Below, piece by piece: positions 53,110 to 62,283 of a DNA stretch of 64,000 bases; positions within the stretch are counted from its first letter, which is position 1, and the number at the start of each line of letters is the position of its first letter. Both the position numbers and the translations under genes were made by a program. The stretch lies in NCBI GenBank assembly GCA_021824575.1, contig JAKAKJ010000084.1, positions 1 to 64,000 on the forward strand, read 5' to 3'. The DNA is from Chloroflexota bacterium (GTDB lineage: Bacteria > Chloroflexota > Anaerolineae > Anaerolineales > Villigracilaceae). The notes beneath the pieces were generated by a model. It was not told the origin of the DNA and made no database searches. It worked only from the letters and a program-made list of their open reading frames with translations.

Positions 53110-53195
53110 ATTAGACGGTGATAATCTTCACGTTGACGTTGCGTCTTTTTACGATTATCCTTGTCCCGTTTGGCATTTTATGAAAAGGTAATTGC

Positions 53196-54344
53196 ATGTC
53201 CCATCCATCATTCTCTCGTCGTGATTTTCTGAAGCTGACCGGGCTGAGTCTTGGCGCAGTGGCGTTGAATCCGCTCAAAGGCAGGTTCGATAAAGTCATG
53301 CCGCTGGCTCAATTCCCAGCGGGCGACCATTTGGGGCGGATCGCGGTCACGCCGAATTTTTACTCGACGCCGCTGCGAACGCAGCCTGATCAAAACGCGC
53401 AAACTATTCGCAATCTCCAGCAGGATGAAGTCGTTGTCTGGCAGCGGGAAGTTGTTGGAACGACCGCGGCCGGCGGCATCAGCCGGACATGGGTCCAAAC
53501 GCCGGATGGATTTGTTTATGCGCCGCACGTTCAGCCGGTGCGTAATTTGCCCAATACGCCCATCACTGCTGTTCCAGCGGGCAAACAGGGATTTTGGGCG
53601 GAAGTAACCGTCCCTTATGTTGATCTTATGCTTCAGAACCAGCCGATTTCACCGGGCATCAAGTATCTCCTCCAGACCAACCAGCCTGTGCGTTTGTATT
53701 ACAGTCAGGTCGTTTGGATTGATCAGGTCGGATCACAGGATGGGCACACCATCCTTTATCGCTTCAATGAATCGCCCGGTCACGGATACGGCTACGGTGA
53801 CTTGTTCCTGGCTGAGGGCGCGGCGTTCCGGCCTTTGACTCCGGATGATGTTTCGCCGATCAACCCGGATGTGGACCCGTCCACGAAAACGATTCAAGTG
53901 GATGCGACCAGCGAGCATCAAACTCTTTCATGTCTCGAAGGCAAGAACGAAGTTTATTTCTGCCGTGTCTCGACAGGTTATGGCGACAAGTATTCAACAC
54001 CGGTTGGGAATCAGGCGGTCTCGTGGAAGATATTTTCCATTCACATGGCGGCCAGCTTCGGCGCATCGGACAGCGGCTATGACACGATGGCTGTTTCATG
54101 GCCGATCTTTTTCAACCAGCCCGCGGGCGCGGCCATCCATGCTGCGTTCTGGCATAATGATTTTGGCAACCGGCGCTCGCATGGCTGCGTGAATGTTGCG
54201 CCTGAAGATGCAAAGTGGATTTTCCGCTGGTCAACGCCGTTTCTTTCGTTGGACCAGAGCGAGTGGCGGGAGACGGATTTCTCGAAAATCGGCGGTGCAT
54301 TCAGCACGTCGGTGGATGTAACCGAATTGAAAGTCACAGGATAA
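53196..54344 (+). CDS. Tat-exported L,D-transpeptidase (YkuD)
   Basis: 382 aa. The N-terminus has a twin-arginine signal (FSRRDFLKLTGLSLGAVAL). A beta-rich region of the SH3 kind (about 60-130) precedes the YkuD domain, whose catalytic HxxxxxxSHGCVN site is FGNRRSHGCVNVAPEDA. It makes 3-3 crosslinks or anchors in peptidoglycan outside the membrane. A 10-nt gap leads to ccdA. Confidence 0.9.
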   Translation: MSHPSFSRRDFLKLTGLSLGAVALNPLKGRFDKVMPLAQFPAGDHLGRIAVTPNFYSTPLRTQPDQNAQTIRNLQQDEVVVWQREVVGTTAAGGISRTWVQTPDGFVYAPHVQPVRNLPNTPITAVPAGKQGFWAEVTVPYVDLMLQNQPISPGIKYLLQTNQPVRLYYSQVVWIDQVGSQDGHTILYRFNESPGHGYGYGDLFLAEGAAFRPLTPDDVSPINPDVDPSTKTIQVDATSEHQTLSCLEGKNEVYFCRVSTGYGDKYSTPVGNQAVSWKIFSIHMAASFGASDSGYDTMAVSWPIFFNQPAGAAIHAAFWHNDFGNRRSHGCVNVAPEDAKWIFRWSTPFLSLDQSEWRETDFSKIGGAFSTSVDVTELKVTG

Positions 54345-54354
54345 CAGAAAGATA

Positions 54355-55074
54355 ATGAATATTTCCGAAGTTACCATCGGCCTTGCTTTTTTGGCTGGCC
54401 TTGCTTCTTTTCTTTCGCCGTGCGTGTTTTCTCTCGTTCCAGCGTATATCGGTTATCTGGGCGGGCGCGCTGCGGGCGGCGAACAGACCGAATCCAATCG
54501 CTGGGTGACGGTCACGCACGGACTGGCGTTCGTGCTTGGATTCAGTGTGGTCTTCATTATTTTGGGCGTGGCCGTTTCGGCGGCGGGCGGACTTCTGTAC
54601 GATATCCGCAATTATCTGGCAAAGATCGGCGGCATCGTGGTCATCATCTTTGGCCTGCACATGATCGGCGTTTTCCGAATCCCATTTTTGGAATACGATA
54701 CGCGCGTCAATACCGCACCGGATCGAAAATGGGGCTATCTTTCATCGGCTTTGATGGGCGTTTTCTTTTCGGCGGGCTGGTCGCCGTGCGTCGGACCCGT
54801 GCTCGGTGCGATTTTGACTCTGGCGATCAATGGCGGATCGGTTGCACTCGGTGCGAAATTGCTCACGGCATATTCCGCGGGACTTGCCATTCCGTTCATC
54901 GTCGCCGCATTTGGAATCGGCTGGGTCACGACGACTCTTCGCAAATACAGCAAGGTCATGCATTATGTTGAAATCGCAATGGGTGTGGTTCTTGTGATCG
55001 TCGGCGTGCTGCTGTTTACCGGCGTATTCGAATTGATTGCCCGGTATGGTTATTACGTGAACTTTGGATTGTGA
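54355..55074 (+). CDS. CcdA-like thiol-redox membrane protein
   Basis: 239 aa with six predicted spans. Paired redox motifs FLSPCVFSLVPAY and GWSPCVGPVLGAIL are diagnostic of CcdA/DsbD transmembrane domains, which pass electrons from thioredoxin to the outside. It is 3 nt from the glutaredoxin-DUF2085 gene, its likely partner. Confidence 0.9.
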   Translation: MNISEVTIGLAFLAGLASFLSPCVFSLVPAYIGYLGGRAAGGEQTESNRWVTVTHGLAFVLGFSVVFIILGVAVSAAGGLLYDIRNYLAKIGGIVVIIFGLHMIGVFRIPFLEYDTRVNTAPDRKWGYLSSALMGVFFSAGWSPCVGPVLGAILTLAINGGSVALGAKLLTAYSAGLAIPFIVAAFGIGWVTTTLRKYSKVMHYVEIAMGVVLVIVGVLLFTGVFELIARYGYYVNFGL

Positions 55075-55077
55075 GCC

Positions 55078-56097
55078 ATGACTGAGAATATTTTTACTGT
55101 TACGCTTTATACCCGTGAGAACTGCAAATTGTGCGATGAAGTCAAAAAGAATCTGGAAAGCTTGCAGGAGAAATTTCCGCACCGGCTGGTTGAAATCAAC
55201 ATAGATACTGACTCGGCGCTCAGAGAGAAATACGACGAACAGATACCGGTCGTTGACATTGGCCCGTATCAACTCAAAGCGCCGATCACAAAACAATCGC
55301 TTGAGATGTCGCTTGGTGCGGCCCGCGACCGCCGCGGACAGCTCCAGCAGGTCGGCGGCGCGGCCTATCAGGAACGCCTCCGGCAGGGGCAAACCCTTTC
55401 GCGCAGCGACAACATCTACTTCTGGATTTCCAAACACTATCTCGCTGTATTGAACGTGCTGATGTTCCTGTATGTCGGCCTGCCGTTTGCCGCGCCGACT
55501 TTGATGAAGCTTGGCGCAGATATTCCGGCGCGCGTAATCTACACGATGTACAGTCCGCTTTGCCACCAGTTTGCTTTTCGTTCGTTCTTCCTGTTTGGCG
55601 AACAGCCTTATTATCCAATAACGGAAGCGGGCGTGGCAGGCGTCCAGACTTTTGAGCAAATCAGCGGCCATACTGGTTTCGGTGATCCATACAGCATCTC
55701 GCGTTTGTATGCACGTCAATACATTGGCAATCCAACAGTTGGATATAAAGTTGCATTCTGCGAACGCGATGTTGCCATCTATGCGTCCATCCTTCTCTTC
55801 GGCCTGATCTTTGCATTGACTGGCCGCCGCATTAAACCTTTGCATTGGATGTTGTGGGGACTGATCGGCATTGTCCCGATGGCGATTGACGGCTTCTGGC
55901 AATTGTTCAGCGAATTCAACTGGCCGTGGCTGATGGCATACCTGCCTTATCATGAAAGCACGCCGTTCCAGCGCGTGCTGACGGGTTTCCTGTTCGGGTT
56001 CGCGACCGCATGGTTTGCGTATCCGGCCATCGAAGAATCAATGAAAGAGACGCGCGAATTTTTCGTCAAGAAATTTGCGGTTGTTCTTCCAGCCTGA
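55078..56097 (+). CDS. Fusion of glutaredoxin-like domain and DUF2085 membrane domain
   Basis: 339 aa. Residues about 5-85 form a glutaredoxin/thioredoxin-like domain with the redox-like site RENCKLCDEVKKNL and the cis-Pro loop QIPVVDIG. Residues about 115-320 form a membrane domain of the DUF2085 type, with YSPLCHQFAFRSFFLFG and CERDVAIYASILLFG. DUF2085 has no established role; its conserved cysteines fit thiol or metal chemistry. CcdA upstream suggests a shared electron-transfer chain. Confidence 0.8.
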   Translation: MTENIFTVTLYTRENCKLCDEVKKNLESLQEKFPHRLVEINIDTDSALREKYDEQIPVVDIGPYQLKAPITKQSLEMSLGAARDRRGQLQQVGGAAYQERLRQGQTLSRSDNIYFWISKHYLAVLNVLMFLYVGLPFAAPTLMKLGADIPARVIYTMYSPLCHQFAFRSFFLFGEQPYYPITEAGVAGVQTFEQISGHTGFGDPYSISRLYARQYIGNPTVGYKVAFCERDVAIYASILLFGLIFALTGRRIKPLHWMLWGLIGIVPMAIDGFWQLFSEFNWPWLMAYLPYHESTPFQRVLTGFLFGFATAWFAYPAIEESMKETREFFVKKFAVVLPA

Positions 56098-56100
56098 TCC

Positions 56101-56877
56101 ATGCCATTTTCGAATAAAAACGGAATTCGATATTACACATTCGATCTTTTCCCGCGCGCACTGACGCAGGCGGTGTTCACGCGGCAGGGAGGCGTCAGCC
56201 CCGCGCCGTGGACTTCGCTCAACGTCGGCGGGACGGTCGGCGACGACGCGGAACGCGTGCGCGAAAATCGCGTCCGTTCGTTTTCGGCTCTGGGCCGGAC
56301 TTTGGATTCGCTCTTCGACGTCTGGCAGGTTCACTCCGCTGACGCCGTCTTCGCCGACGCGCCGCGGCCTGTCCATGCAGATCATCACAAAGCAGATATT
56401 ATTCTGACTGACAAACCAAACGTCACGCTTTACATGCGCTTCGCAGATTGTGTGCCGATTCTTTTTCATGACCCGAAAAAAGGTGTGGTTGGAATCACTC
56501 ATGCCGGCTGGCTGGGAACGGTGCGCGGCGCGAGCGCGGCGACTGTCAAGGCGATGCGCGAAAAATATGGCTCACAGCCAAAAGATATTATGGCGGCCAT
56601 TGGACCATCCATTGGCGTGGATCATTATGAAGTTGGCCCGGATGTCGTTTCACAAGTCGAGCAAGTCTTTGGCGGTGACTCGAAACACGTGATCGAAATG
56701 CGAAATGGGAAAACCTATTTTGATTTGTGGAACGCCAACCGAATTCAATTGGAAAAATCCGGCGTGGAGCAAATAGAAGTTTCAGGAATTTGCACAGCCT
56801 GTCACCTTGATGATTGGTATTCACACCGCGCAGAAAAAGGCAAGACCGGCCGCTTCGGCGCATTGATTGCGCTGTGA
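56101..56877 (+). CDS. pgeF: Purine nucleoside phosphorylase/laccase-domain protein (YfiH, PgeF family)
   Basis: 258 aa. Family motifs: FTRQGGVSPAPWTSLNVGG, VWQVHSADAVF, ADCVPILFHDPKKGVVGITH, HAGWLGTVRG, and CTACHLDDWYSHRAEKGKTG. Members cleave purine nucleosides and act in peptidoglycan quality control. It starts 3 nt after the previous stop and precedes yggS. Confidence 0.92.
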   Translation: MPFSNKNGIRYYTFDLFPRALTQAVFTRQGGVSPAPWTSLNVGGTVGDDAERVRENRVRSFSALGRTLDSLFDVWQVHSADAVFADAPRPVHADHHKADIILTDKPNVTLYMRFADCVPILFHDPKKGVVGITHAGWLGTVRGASAATVKAMREKYGSQPKDIMAAIGPSIGVDHYEVGPDVVSQVEQVFGGDSKHVIEMRNGKTYFDLWNANRIQLEKSGVEQIEVSGICTACHLDDWYSHRAEKGKTGRFGALIAL

Positions 56878-56901
56878 TGAATACAAATTCAGCTTATCGT
56901 C

Positions 56902-56967
56902 CAGATGCGAAGGCACAAAGTCGTCAAAGACTTTTGTGAATCTTCGTGTCTTTGCGTCTTCGCGGTG
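56902..56967. repeat. CTTCGCGGT repeat family R2, copy 3
   Basis: GCGAAGGCACAAAGTC on the left opposes CTTTGCGTCTTCGCGGT on the right. It lies just before the yggS promoter. Confidence 0.5.
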
Positions 56968-56983
56968 AGTCTTTTTGCCAGGG

Positions 56984-56989
56984 TAAAAT
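56984..56989 (+). promoter_or_regulatory. -10 box of yggS, predicted leaderless
   Basis: TAAAAT ends 7 nt before the ATG at 56997. No -35 was found. Confidence 0.4.
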
Positions 56990-56996
56990 GCTTTCG

Positions 56997-57734
56997 ATGC
57001 CTGATCTTGTCTCTACCATTCGTGAACGATATTTGCATGTTCTTGATAACATTTCTGTCGCAGCCGACAAGGTTGGTCGAAATCCAGAATCAATTCGTTT
57101 GGTGGTGGTGACAAAAACTCAGCCGATTGAAGTTGTTCAAGCGGCCATCGAAGCGGGGGCGAAAACCCTTGGCGAGAATTATGCCGAAGAGGCCGTCGAA
57201 AAAATTCTTGCGTTGGAATCGCAATCTGCTGTTAATCAATATGCGGTAGAATGGCACATGATCGGTCACGTCCAGAGCCGCAGGGCCCAACTCGTGGCCG
57301 AACATTTCGCTCTTTTCCATTCGCTCGATAGCCTAAAACTTGCCCAACGCGTGGATCGTTTTGCCGGAGAAGTCGGGCGGACGCTGCCTGTCCTGTTGGA
57401 ATTCAATGTCGGCGGCGAGGAAAGCAAAAGCGGCTGGCTTGCTTCGGACGAAGCGCGTTGGCCGGATTTGCTGTCAGATGTAAACGCCATCGCCGCGCTG
57501 ACGAATCTCGAAATCCGCGGGCTGATGACGATGCCGCCTCTTTCCACTGGACCGGAAGCGGCGCGGGCCTACTTTCAGCGTTTGCGCCGCCTGCGTGATT
57601 TTCTCGTTGAGCGTGTGCCGCAGACCAGTTGGACTGAGCTTTCCATGGGAACCAGCAGTGATTACAGCATCGCAGTCGAAGAGGGCGCAACACTGGTAAG
57701 AATCGGTCAGGCCATTCTGGGGCCTCGACCATAA
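56997..57734 (+). CDS. PLP homeostasis protein YggS
   Basis: About 245 aa from the ATG at 56997; the ORF-track start at 56946 extends into the R2 repeat. Motifs: LVVVTKTQPIEVVQAAIEAG with the PLP lysine in VVTKT, LGENYAEEAVEK, and WHMIGHVQSRRAQLV. SMGTSSDYSIAVEEGATLVR near the end completes the family pattern. It binds PLP and keeps amino-acid pools balanced. Confidence 0.93.
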   Translation: MPDLVSTIRERYLHVLDNISVAADKVGRNPESIRLVVVTKTQPIEVVQAAIEAGAKTLGENYAEEAVEKILALESQSAVNQYAVEWHMIGHVQSRRAQLVAEHFALFHSLDSLKLAQRVDRFAGEVGRTLPVLLEFNVGGEESKSGWLASDEARWPDLLSDVNAIAALTNLEIRGLMTMPPLSTGPEAARAYFQRLRRLRDFLVERVPQTSWTELSMGTSSDYSIAVEEGATLVRIGQAILGPRP

Positions 57735-57746
57735 TCTGGAGGTTGA

Positions 57747-58010
57747 ATGGTTTTTGTTGGGCTGGCAAATGCAGTAAATCTTCTTGCCAATTTTTTGACG
57801 ATCCTGGTTTTGATCTCGGTTATCCTCTCGTGGTTCATGTCGCCGTATCATCCACTGCGCGCCGCGATTGATCGGATTGTTGATCCCATGTTGAATCCGA
57901 TCCGCCGCGTTGTCCCGACCGCCGGTATGTTCGATTTCAGTCCGCTGATCCTGATAATCCTGATTGAGTTCCTTGCGCGTGTATTGACCAGTATTCTTCT
58001 ATCTTTATAG
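57747..58010 (+). CDS. YggT family membrane protein
   Basis: 87 aa, two spans, with VILSWFMSPYHPLRAAIDRI and DPMLNPIRRVVPTAGMFDFS. These motifs are typical of YggT. It is often with yggS and acts in ion or cell-division functions. Confidence 0.9.
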   Translation: MVFVGLANAVNLLANFLTILVLISVILSWFMSPYHPLRAAIDRIVDPMLNPIRRVVPTAGMFDFSPLILIILIEFLARVLTSILLSL

Positions 58011-58022
58011 AGTGAGGTGGTT

Positions 58023-58334
58023 ATGCCCATACGGAATTTTCATTTGCATGATGGCAAGAAAGGCTCGGCCATTGCCGTGCGTGTGACGCCGCGCGCCAGC
58101 GAAAACAAGATTGCCGAGGTGCTCGAAGACGGTACAGTCAAGATCCATGTCGCAGCCCCGCCTGAAGACGGCGAGGCCAACGAAAAGCTTTTGGCGTATC
58201 TCGCCGAGATTTTGAATATTCCCAAAACACGGATTGAGATCGTGGCCGGCGCGACCGGACGCGATAAGCTGATTTCGGTTTTGGATATGGATGCCGAGGC
58301 GGTTCATAAACGCATCCTTGCCCATCTCGATTGA
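58023..58334 (+). CDS. YggU/DUF167 family protein
   Basis: 103 aa from the ATG at 58023 (GAGGTG 3 nt upstream). Features: VRVTPRASENKI and VAAPPEDGEANEKLLAYLAE. The role of the family is unknown. It ends the yggS-yggT-yggU set. Confidence 0.88.
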   Translation: MPIRNFHLHDGKKGSAIAVRVTPRASENKIAEVLEDGTVKIHVAAPPEDGEANEKLLAYLAEILNIPKTRIEIVAGATGRDKLISVLDMDAEAVHKRILAHLD

Positions 58335-58375
58335 TAAGTTGCCGCGTTGGGGAATTTGTACAGGATTTAACACAG

Positions 58376-58430
58376 GGGCGCGAAGCCGCAAGGATGAAAT
58401 CGTAAATCTTTGCGGCTTCGCGTTAAAGAT
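58376..58430. repeat. CTTCGCGGC-type palindrome, R2 family copy 4
   Basis: CGCGAAGCCGCAAG and CTTTGCGGCTTCGCG are 13-bp inverted arms with a 16-nt spacer. Confidence 0.6.
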
Positions 58431-58599
58431 CCTTGATATAGGGCAGGTCAAGAACAAAGGTGATGGGATTGGGCTAATCTGTTTTCTTGACTTTTTGCGG
58501 CTCGCTCATTAATCGGAGCGGGCCGTCGTATTCCTCTTGCGGCACAAACATGGTTGTGGCATAATCCCGCAAATTTTTTCGGGCCATTCGGAGGAAGAG

Positions 58600-59784
58600 A
58601 TGTCTCATATTGTGGATCAGGTTTCGTTGGGGGCCATTGTCCAGGTGCGCGATCGTTTGCTCGATCAGCAGGCGCGCGGACGCAAGGTGCTTCGCTTGGA
58701 GTCAGGCGACCCGTCGTTCGACATTCCAGTCCTTGCGCGCGAAGCGATGGAAAAAGCGTTACGCGACGGACTGACACATTACACCGCGTCAACCGGCATT
58801 CCGGTTTTGCGCGAAGCGATCTTCAAAAAAGTAACAACTGAAAATGGATTGAAAGTCCCCAATACCGATCATGTGGTCGTGACCAATGGCGGCATGCACG
58901 GACTCTACATCATTTTCCGCGCGCTGCTCGATCCGGGTGACGAAGTGATCCTGCCCGACCCGATGTGGACGGAGATCGCGGAAAACGTTCGTCTCGGAGG
59001 CGGGAAGCCGGTGCCGGTTCAATTGCGCGAAGAAAACGGTTATCAATACGATCCGGCTGAAATCGAAGCCGCGATCACGCCGAAGACGCGCGCCATCTTT
59101 ATCAACACACCGCAGAATCCAATTGGCGTTGTGGCGTCGCGCGAAACGCTCGAAGTGATTGTCAAAGTCGCAGAAAAGCACAACCTGTTCCTCGTCAGCG
59201 ATGAGGCGTACGAGCATGTCATCTTCGATGGACAGAAGCACGTCAGTCTTGGCTCCTTGCCCGGCGCGGAAGACCGAACGATCAGCGTTTATTCGCTCTC
59301 CAAAACATATGCCATGAGCGGATTGCGTCTCGGCTATGTGATTGTGAACCAGCCGCTGTTCCTCGACCGGATCAAGAAGCTCGTGCGCTGTACGATCAAT
59401 GGCGTGAATTCCGTCGCTCAGTACGGAGCAGCCGCGGCGATCAACGGGCCGCAGGATTTCACTCACTCCATGGCGCAGGAATACCAGAAGCGCCGCGATA
59501 TTTTATTCGATGCTTTGGAGGAAGCGCCTTATGTCAAGGCATTCAAGCCGGGCGGCGCATTCTATCTTTGGGCGCGCATCCAGCCGGAGTGGCCGGGGTA
59601 TGGCGGTCAAAAAGATGATTGGTCCATGACCAATTATTTGATTGATACGGCAGGCATTGGCTCCTCGCCAGGATCAGCCTTCGGCGCGGCCGGCGCGGGA
59701 CACATCCGCTTTGCGTTTTCGTGTTCCACGCAGCAAGTCGAGGAAGCCGCGCGGCTCCTGCCGGAGGTCTTGCAGGCGGCATAA
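58600..59784 (+). CDS. Class I/II aminotransferase (aspartate aminotransferase-like)
   Basis: 394 aa from the ATG at 58600, which has GGAGG 5 nt upstream; the ORF-track start at 58537 is in an intergenic region. The Schiff-base lysine is in VYSLSKTYAMSGLRLGY. NTPQNPIGVVASRETLEVIV and LVSDEAYEHVIFDG complete the fold-type I pattern. It transfers amino groups, probably from aspartate or a related amino acid. Confidence 0.9.
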   Translation: MSHIVDQVSLGAIVQVRDRLLDQQARGRKVLRLESGDPSFDIPVLAREAMEKALRDGLTHYTASTGIPVLREAIFKKVTTENGLKVPNTDHVVVTNGGMHGLYIIFRALLDPGDEVILPDPMWTEIAENVRLGGGKPVPVQLREENGYQYDPAEIEAAITPKTRAIFINTPQNPIGVVASRETLEVIVKVAEKHNLFLVSDEAYEHVIFDGQKHVSLGSLPGAEDRTISVYSLSKTYAMSGLRLGYVIVNQPLFLDRIKKLVRCTINGVNSVAQYGAAAAINGPQDFTHSMAQEYQKRRDILFDALEEAPYVKAFKPGGAFYLWARIQPEWPGYGGQKDDWSMTNYLIDTAGIGSSPGSAFGAAGAGHIRFAFSCSTQQVEEAARLLPEVLQAA

Positions 59785-59786
59785 TG

Positions 59787-59819
59787 AATGTAGGTCACGC
59801 TAAAGGCGTGACCTACATT
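59787..59819. repeat. Palindromic repeat R1, copy 3
   Basis: AATGTAGGTCACGC-TAAAG-GCGTGACCTACATT has perfect 14-bp arms. It separates the convergent aminotransferase and lytic transglycosylase genes. Confidence 0.85.
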
Positions 59820-59820
59820 G

Positions 59821-62277
59821 TTAAGAACCGTTTCCGTAGAGTCTCTTGTAAACGATATAATTTTCGTAAATGCTCTGGATATATTGGCGGGTCTCGGAAA
59901 AACGAATCGACTCGAGCATTAAGTCGGGGTCGCCCTGCGAAAGCTTCTCCCATTCTGATGCATTGCCCGGCCCGCCGTTGTAAGCCGCCAGCGCGCCGTA
60001 AATGTCGCCGCCTAATAATTTCCGATTCGAGGCGAGATAGTCAGCGCCCAGCACAACACTGACTTTCGGACGGTAAAGCTGCCCCGGATCGAAATATGGC
60101 GGCCATCCAACTTGACTGGAAATAGCCTTCCCCGTGCTGGGAACAATTTGCATCAATCCGCGCGCGCCGGCTGTCGAGCTGACAAAACCTTCGAACAGGC
60201 TTTCCTGCCGCACCACCGCGAACAGGAACAGCGGATCGAACCCATTGCTCTGCGCGGCGGGGATAATGATATCGGAATAATAGAGTCCGTAACGCACATG
60301 ACTGAAATAGGTGGGAGCCAGCATGGCGGAATTGTTGTCGGTCAGGCCGGCAAGCGTCAGAACCTGGCGGAGCGCAAAAATCCCGGAGCGATATAAGCCC
60401 ATGTCAATCAAGTAATTCCCGAGGCGGTAACTCCCGACCGGATCGGTGCTGATGGAATTGCGAAGGTCTTCGAATTCGAGACGCGCGTCCTCGTACTGGC
60501 CGAGATTCCATAATTCGGTGCCGCGGATCACGCGCGGATCCGAAGCAAGCGGACCGAGTCCGCTGAGATCGGTATCGGACGGCAGATTGAATGTAAGCCG
60601 CATCCACGTATCGGCGGCCTTGCGCTCAGCCAAAAGATCAACCTTCAAGTTGCTGGATGACGGAGGCGCGAAGGGCGCCCGGCCCATCAGCAGGTCGCGG
60701 GCGCGTTCGCTGTAATAGCCGCCCGGATCGAGATTCTCCGCCTGCTGCCAGGCAGTTTGCGCCTCGGCATTCTTTCCAAGTTTTTCCTGTGTCTTGCCGA
60801 TCCACAAATCGGCGCGGGCCTGGTCTTCGACCGCGCTGGCTTGTGAGAGACTGCGCTGGAAGATTGGCAAGGCGGCGCTGTAATCGGATTGGCGGTATTG
60901 CATGATTCCGGCAAAGAAGACGGCGGTCGGAGCCTGGTCGTAACCGGGATAATTCGTTCCCACCTGCGCCCAAACCTGCGCGGCTTCGTCGAAGCGGCCA
61001 TCTTCTTCGAGCAGACGCGCAGCGATCATCAACGCATCGGCGCCGTCGTTTGGAGTCGGCGCGGATTTGGCGAACGTTTCGAGCGTCGCGGCCGCGTCGG
61101 AATACAGGTTCTGATCCTGCCATTGGATCGCTGCTTTTTCGTTCCACGCATCCGACCAATGCGGATTCGTCGGATAATTTTTGATGAAGTCATCCAACGC
61201 GCTGATCGCCTGCGGATAATTCTGCAATTGTTCCAGCGCCAGCGCGCGGTAGTAATGCGCTGTGCCGTCCTCGTTGGGTGTCGCGGCGATATAGCGTTCG
61301 AGTGCGGCCAGAGCCGCGTTCAGAGCATCCGGGTAATTGTTTTGAACAGCAAAATAGTAATCTGTGATGCCGCGGTCGAGATCACTGACTTGCGCCTTTG
61401 CCTTGACCAATTCAACCAGTGACTGATACGCATAATACGAGAGCGGATAATTCTGAACTACGTGACGGAAGGCAATATAAGCTTCGTCGTTTCTGTTCAG
61501 CGATAAATTTGCTTCGCCGGTCAGGTAATCCATTTGTGCGCGAATGTAATCATTGGTTGTATTTGCCGCGATGGTGCCATACATCGAAAGCGCAGTGGCG
61601 TAATCGCCGATCTGAGCGCGTGTCTGCGCGATCTTGATGAGCAGCGCTTCCGCGTCATCGAGATGCGGCGCGGCCTGCGCGGCGTCATAAGCGATGAGCG
61701 CGTCGGAGTAATCGCTGGCTGCAGTCAGGGCGTCGCCGCGCAATTCCTGAACATACGAATCAAGAACTCCGGGGCGGGCATTCAGATACAGTTGATATGC
61801 GGCAGCTGCGTCAGTGTAGCGCTGCATATCGTTGTATGTTTGGCCTTGAAGAAAATACGCGGCAGGCACATACGGCGAGTTTGGATAGCTGCTGATGAGT
61901 TGAGCCAGCGTTGTGAGTGTGTCCACATGCCGCGCATCTGCGGCTTGCGTGCGCGCCAATCCCCAAAGCGCCGCGGCTTTGACTTGCGGGTCGTTGGACT
62001 CGCTGAACGCTTTCCGGTAATCGGCCGCGGCAGTATCAATATCGCCGTCGAAGAGTGCCTGGTCACCGTTCGCGACGCGCACAAGCGGAACCGGCGTCGG
62101 CGCGGGCGTTGGCGTCAATGTGGCGGTGGGCGAAGGAAGGAGAGTCGGAGTCGCTGTGGGGAAGAACGGGAGCGGGGGACGGCTTGGGATCAGATTACAG
62201 CCCGCGATAAGGGACGCCAGCCCAAGTCCGGATATGACGCGCAAAGCGCGGCGTACTTTCCGTGAAATTTTCTTCAT
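59821..62277 (-). CDS. Lipoprotein lytic transglycosylase with TPR repeats (Slt-like)
   Basis: About 818 aa from the ATG at 62277; the ORF-track start at 62436 reads intergenic DNA. The signal ends SLIAGC and is followed by a Thr/Pro-rich linker. Residues about 60-600 are TPR-like helical repeats (ALWGLARTQAADARHVDTLT, AAYQLYLNARPGVLDSYVQE). The C-terminal SLT domain has the catalytic Glu in FAVVRQESLFEGFVSSTAGA, then RGLMQIVPSTGKAI and AAYNGGPGNASEW. It cleaves glycan strands with anhydro-sugar formation outside the membrane. A consensus promoter ends 6 nt before the ATG. Confidence 0.9.
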   Translation of the reverse strand: MKKISRKVRRALRVISGLGLASLIAGCNLIPSRPPLPFFPTATPTLLPSPTATLTPTPAPTPVPLVRVANGDQALFDGDIDTAAADYRKAFSESNDPQVKAAALWGLARTQAADARHVDTLTTLAQLISSYPNSPYVPAAYFLQGQTYNDMQRYTDAAAAYQLYLNARPGVLDSYVQELRGDALTAASDYSDALIAYDAAQAAPHLDDAEALLIKIAQTRAQIGDYATALSMYGTIAANTTNDYIRAQMDYLTGEANLSLNRNDEAYIAFRHVVQNYPLSYYAYQSLVELVKAKAQVSDLDRGITDYYFAVQNNYPDALNAALAALERYIAATPNEDGTAHYYRALALEQLQNYPQAISALDDFIKNYPTNPHWSDAWNEKAAIQWQDQNLYSDAAATLETFAKSAPTPNDGADALMIAARLLEEDGRFDEAAQVWAQVGTNYPGYDQAPTAVFFAGIMQYRQSDYSAALPIFQRSLSQASAVEDQARADLWIGKTQEKLGKNAEAQTAWQQAENLDPGGYYSERARDLLMGRAPFAPPSSSNLKVDLLAERKAADTWMRLTFNLPSDTDLSGLGPLASDPRVIRGTELWNLGQYEDARLEFEDLRNSISTDPVGSYRLGNYLIDMGLYRSGIFALRQVLTLAGLTDNNSAMLAPTYFSHVRYGLYYSDIIIPAAQSNGFDPLFLFAVVRQESLFEGFVSSTAGARGLMQIVPSTGKAISSQVGWPPYFDPGQLYRPKVSVVLGADYLASNRKLLGGDIYGALAAYNGGPGNASEWEKLSQGDPDLMLESIRFSETRQYIQSIYENYIVYKRLYGNGS

Positions 62278-62283
62278 TACATT

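Noticed and set aside
54742-55953. 403-aa minus-strand ORF
   Set aside because: Antisense of the glutaredoxin-DUF2085 gene and CcdA; no domain-like features.
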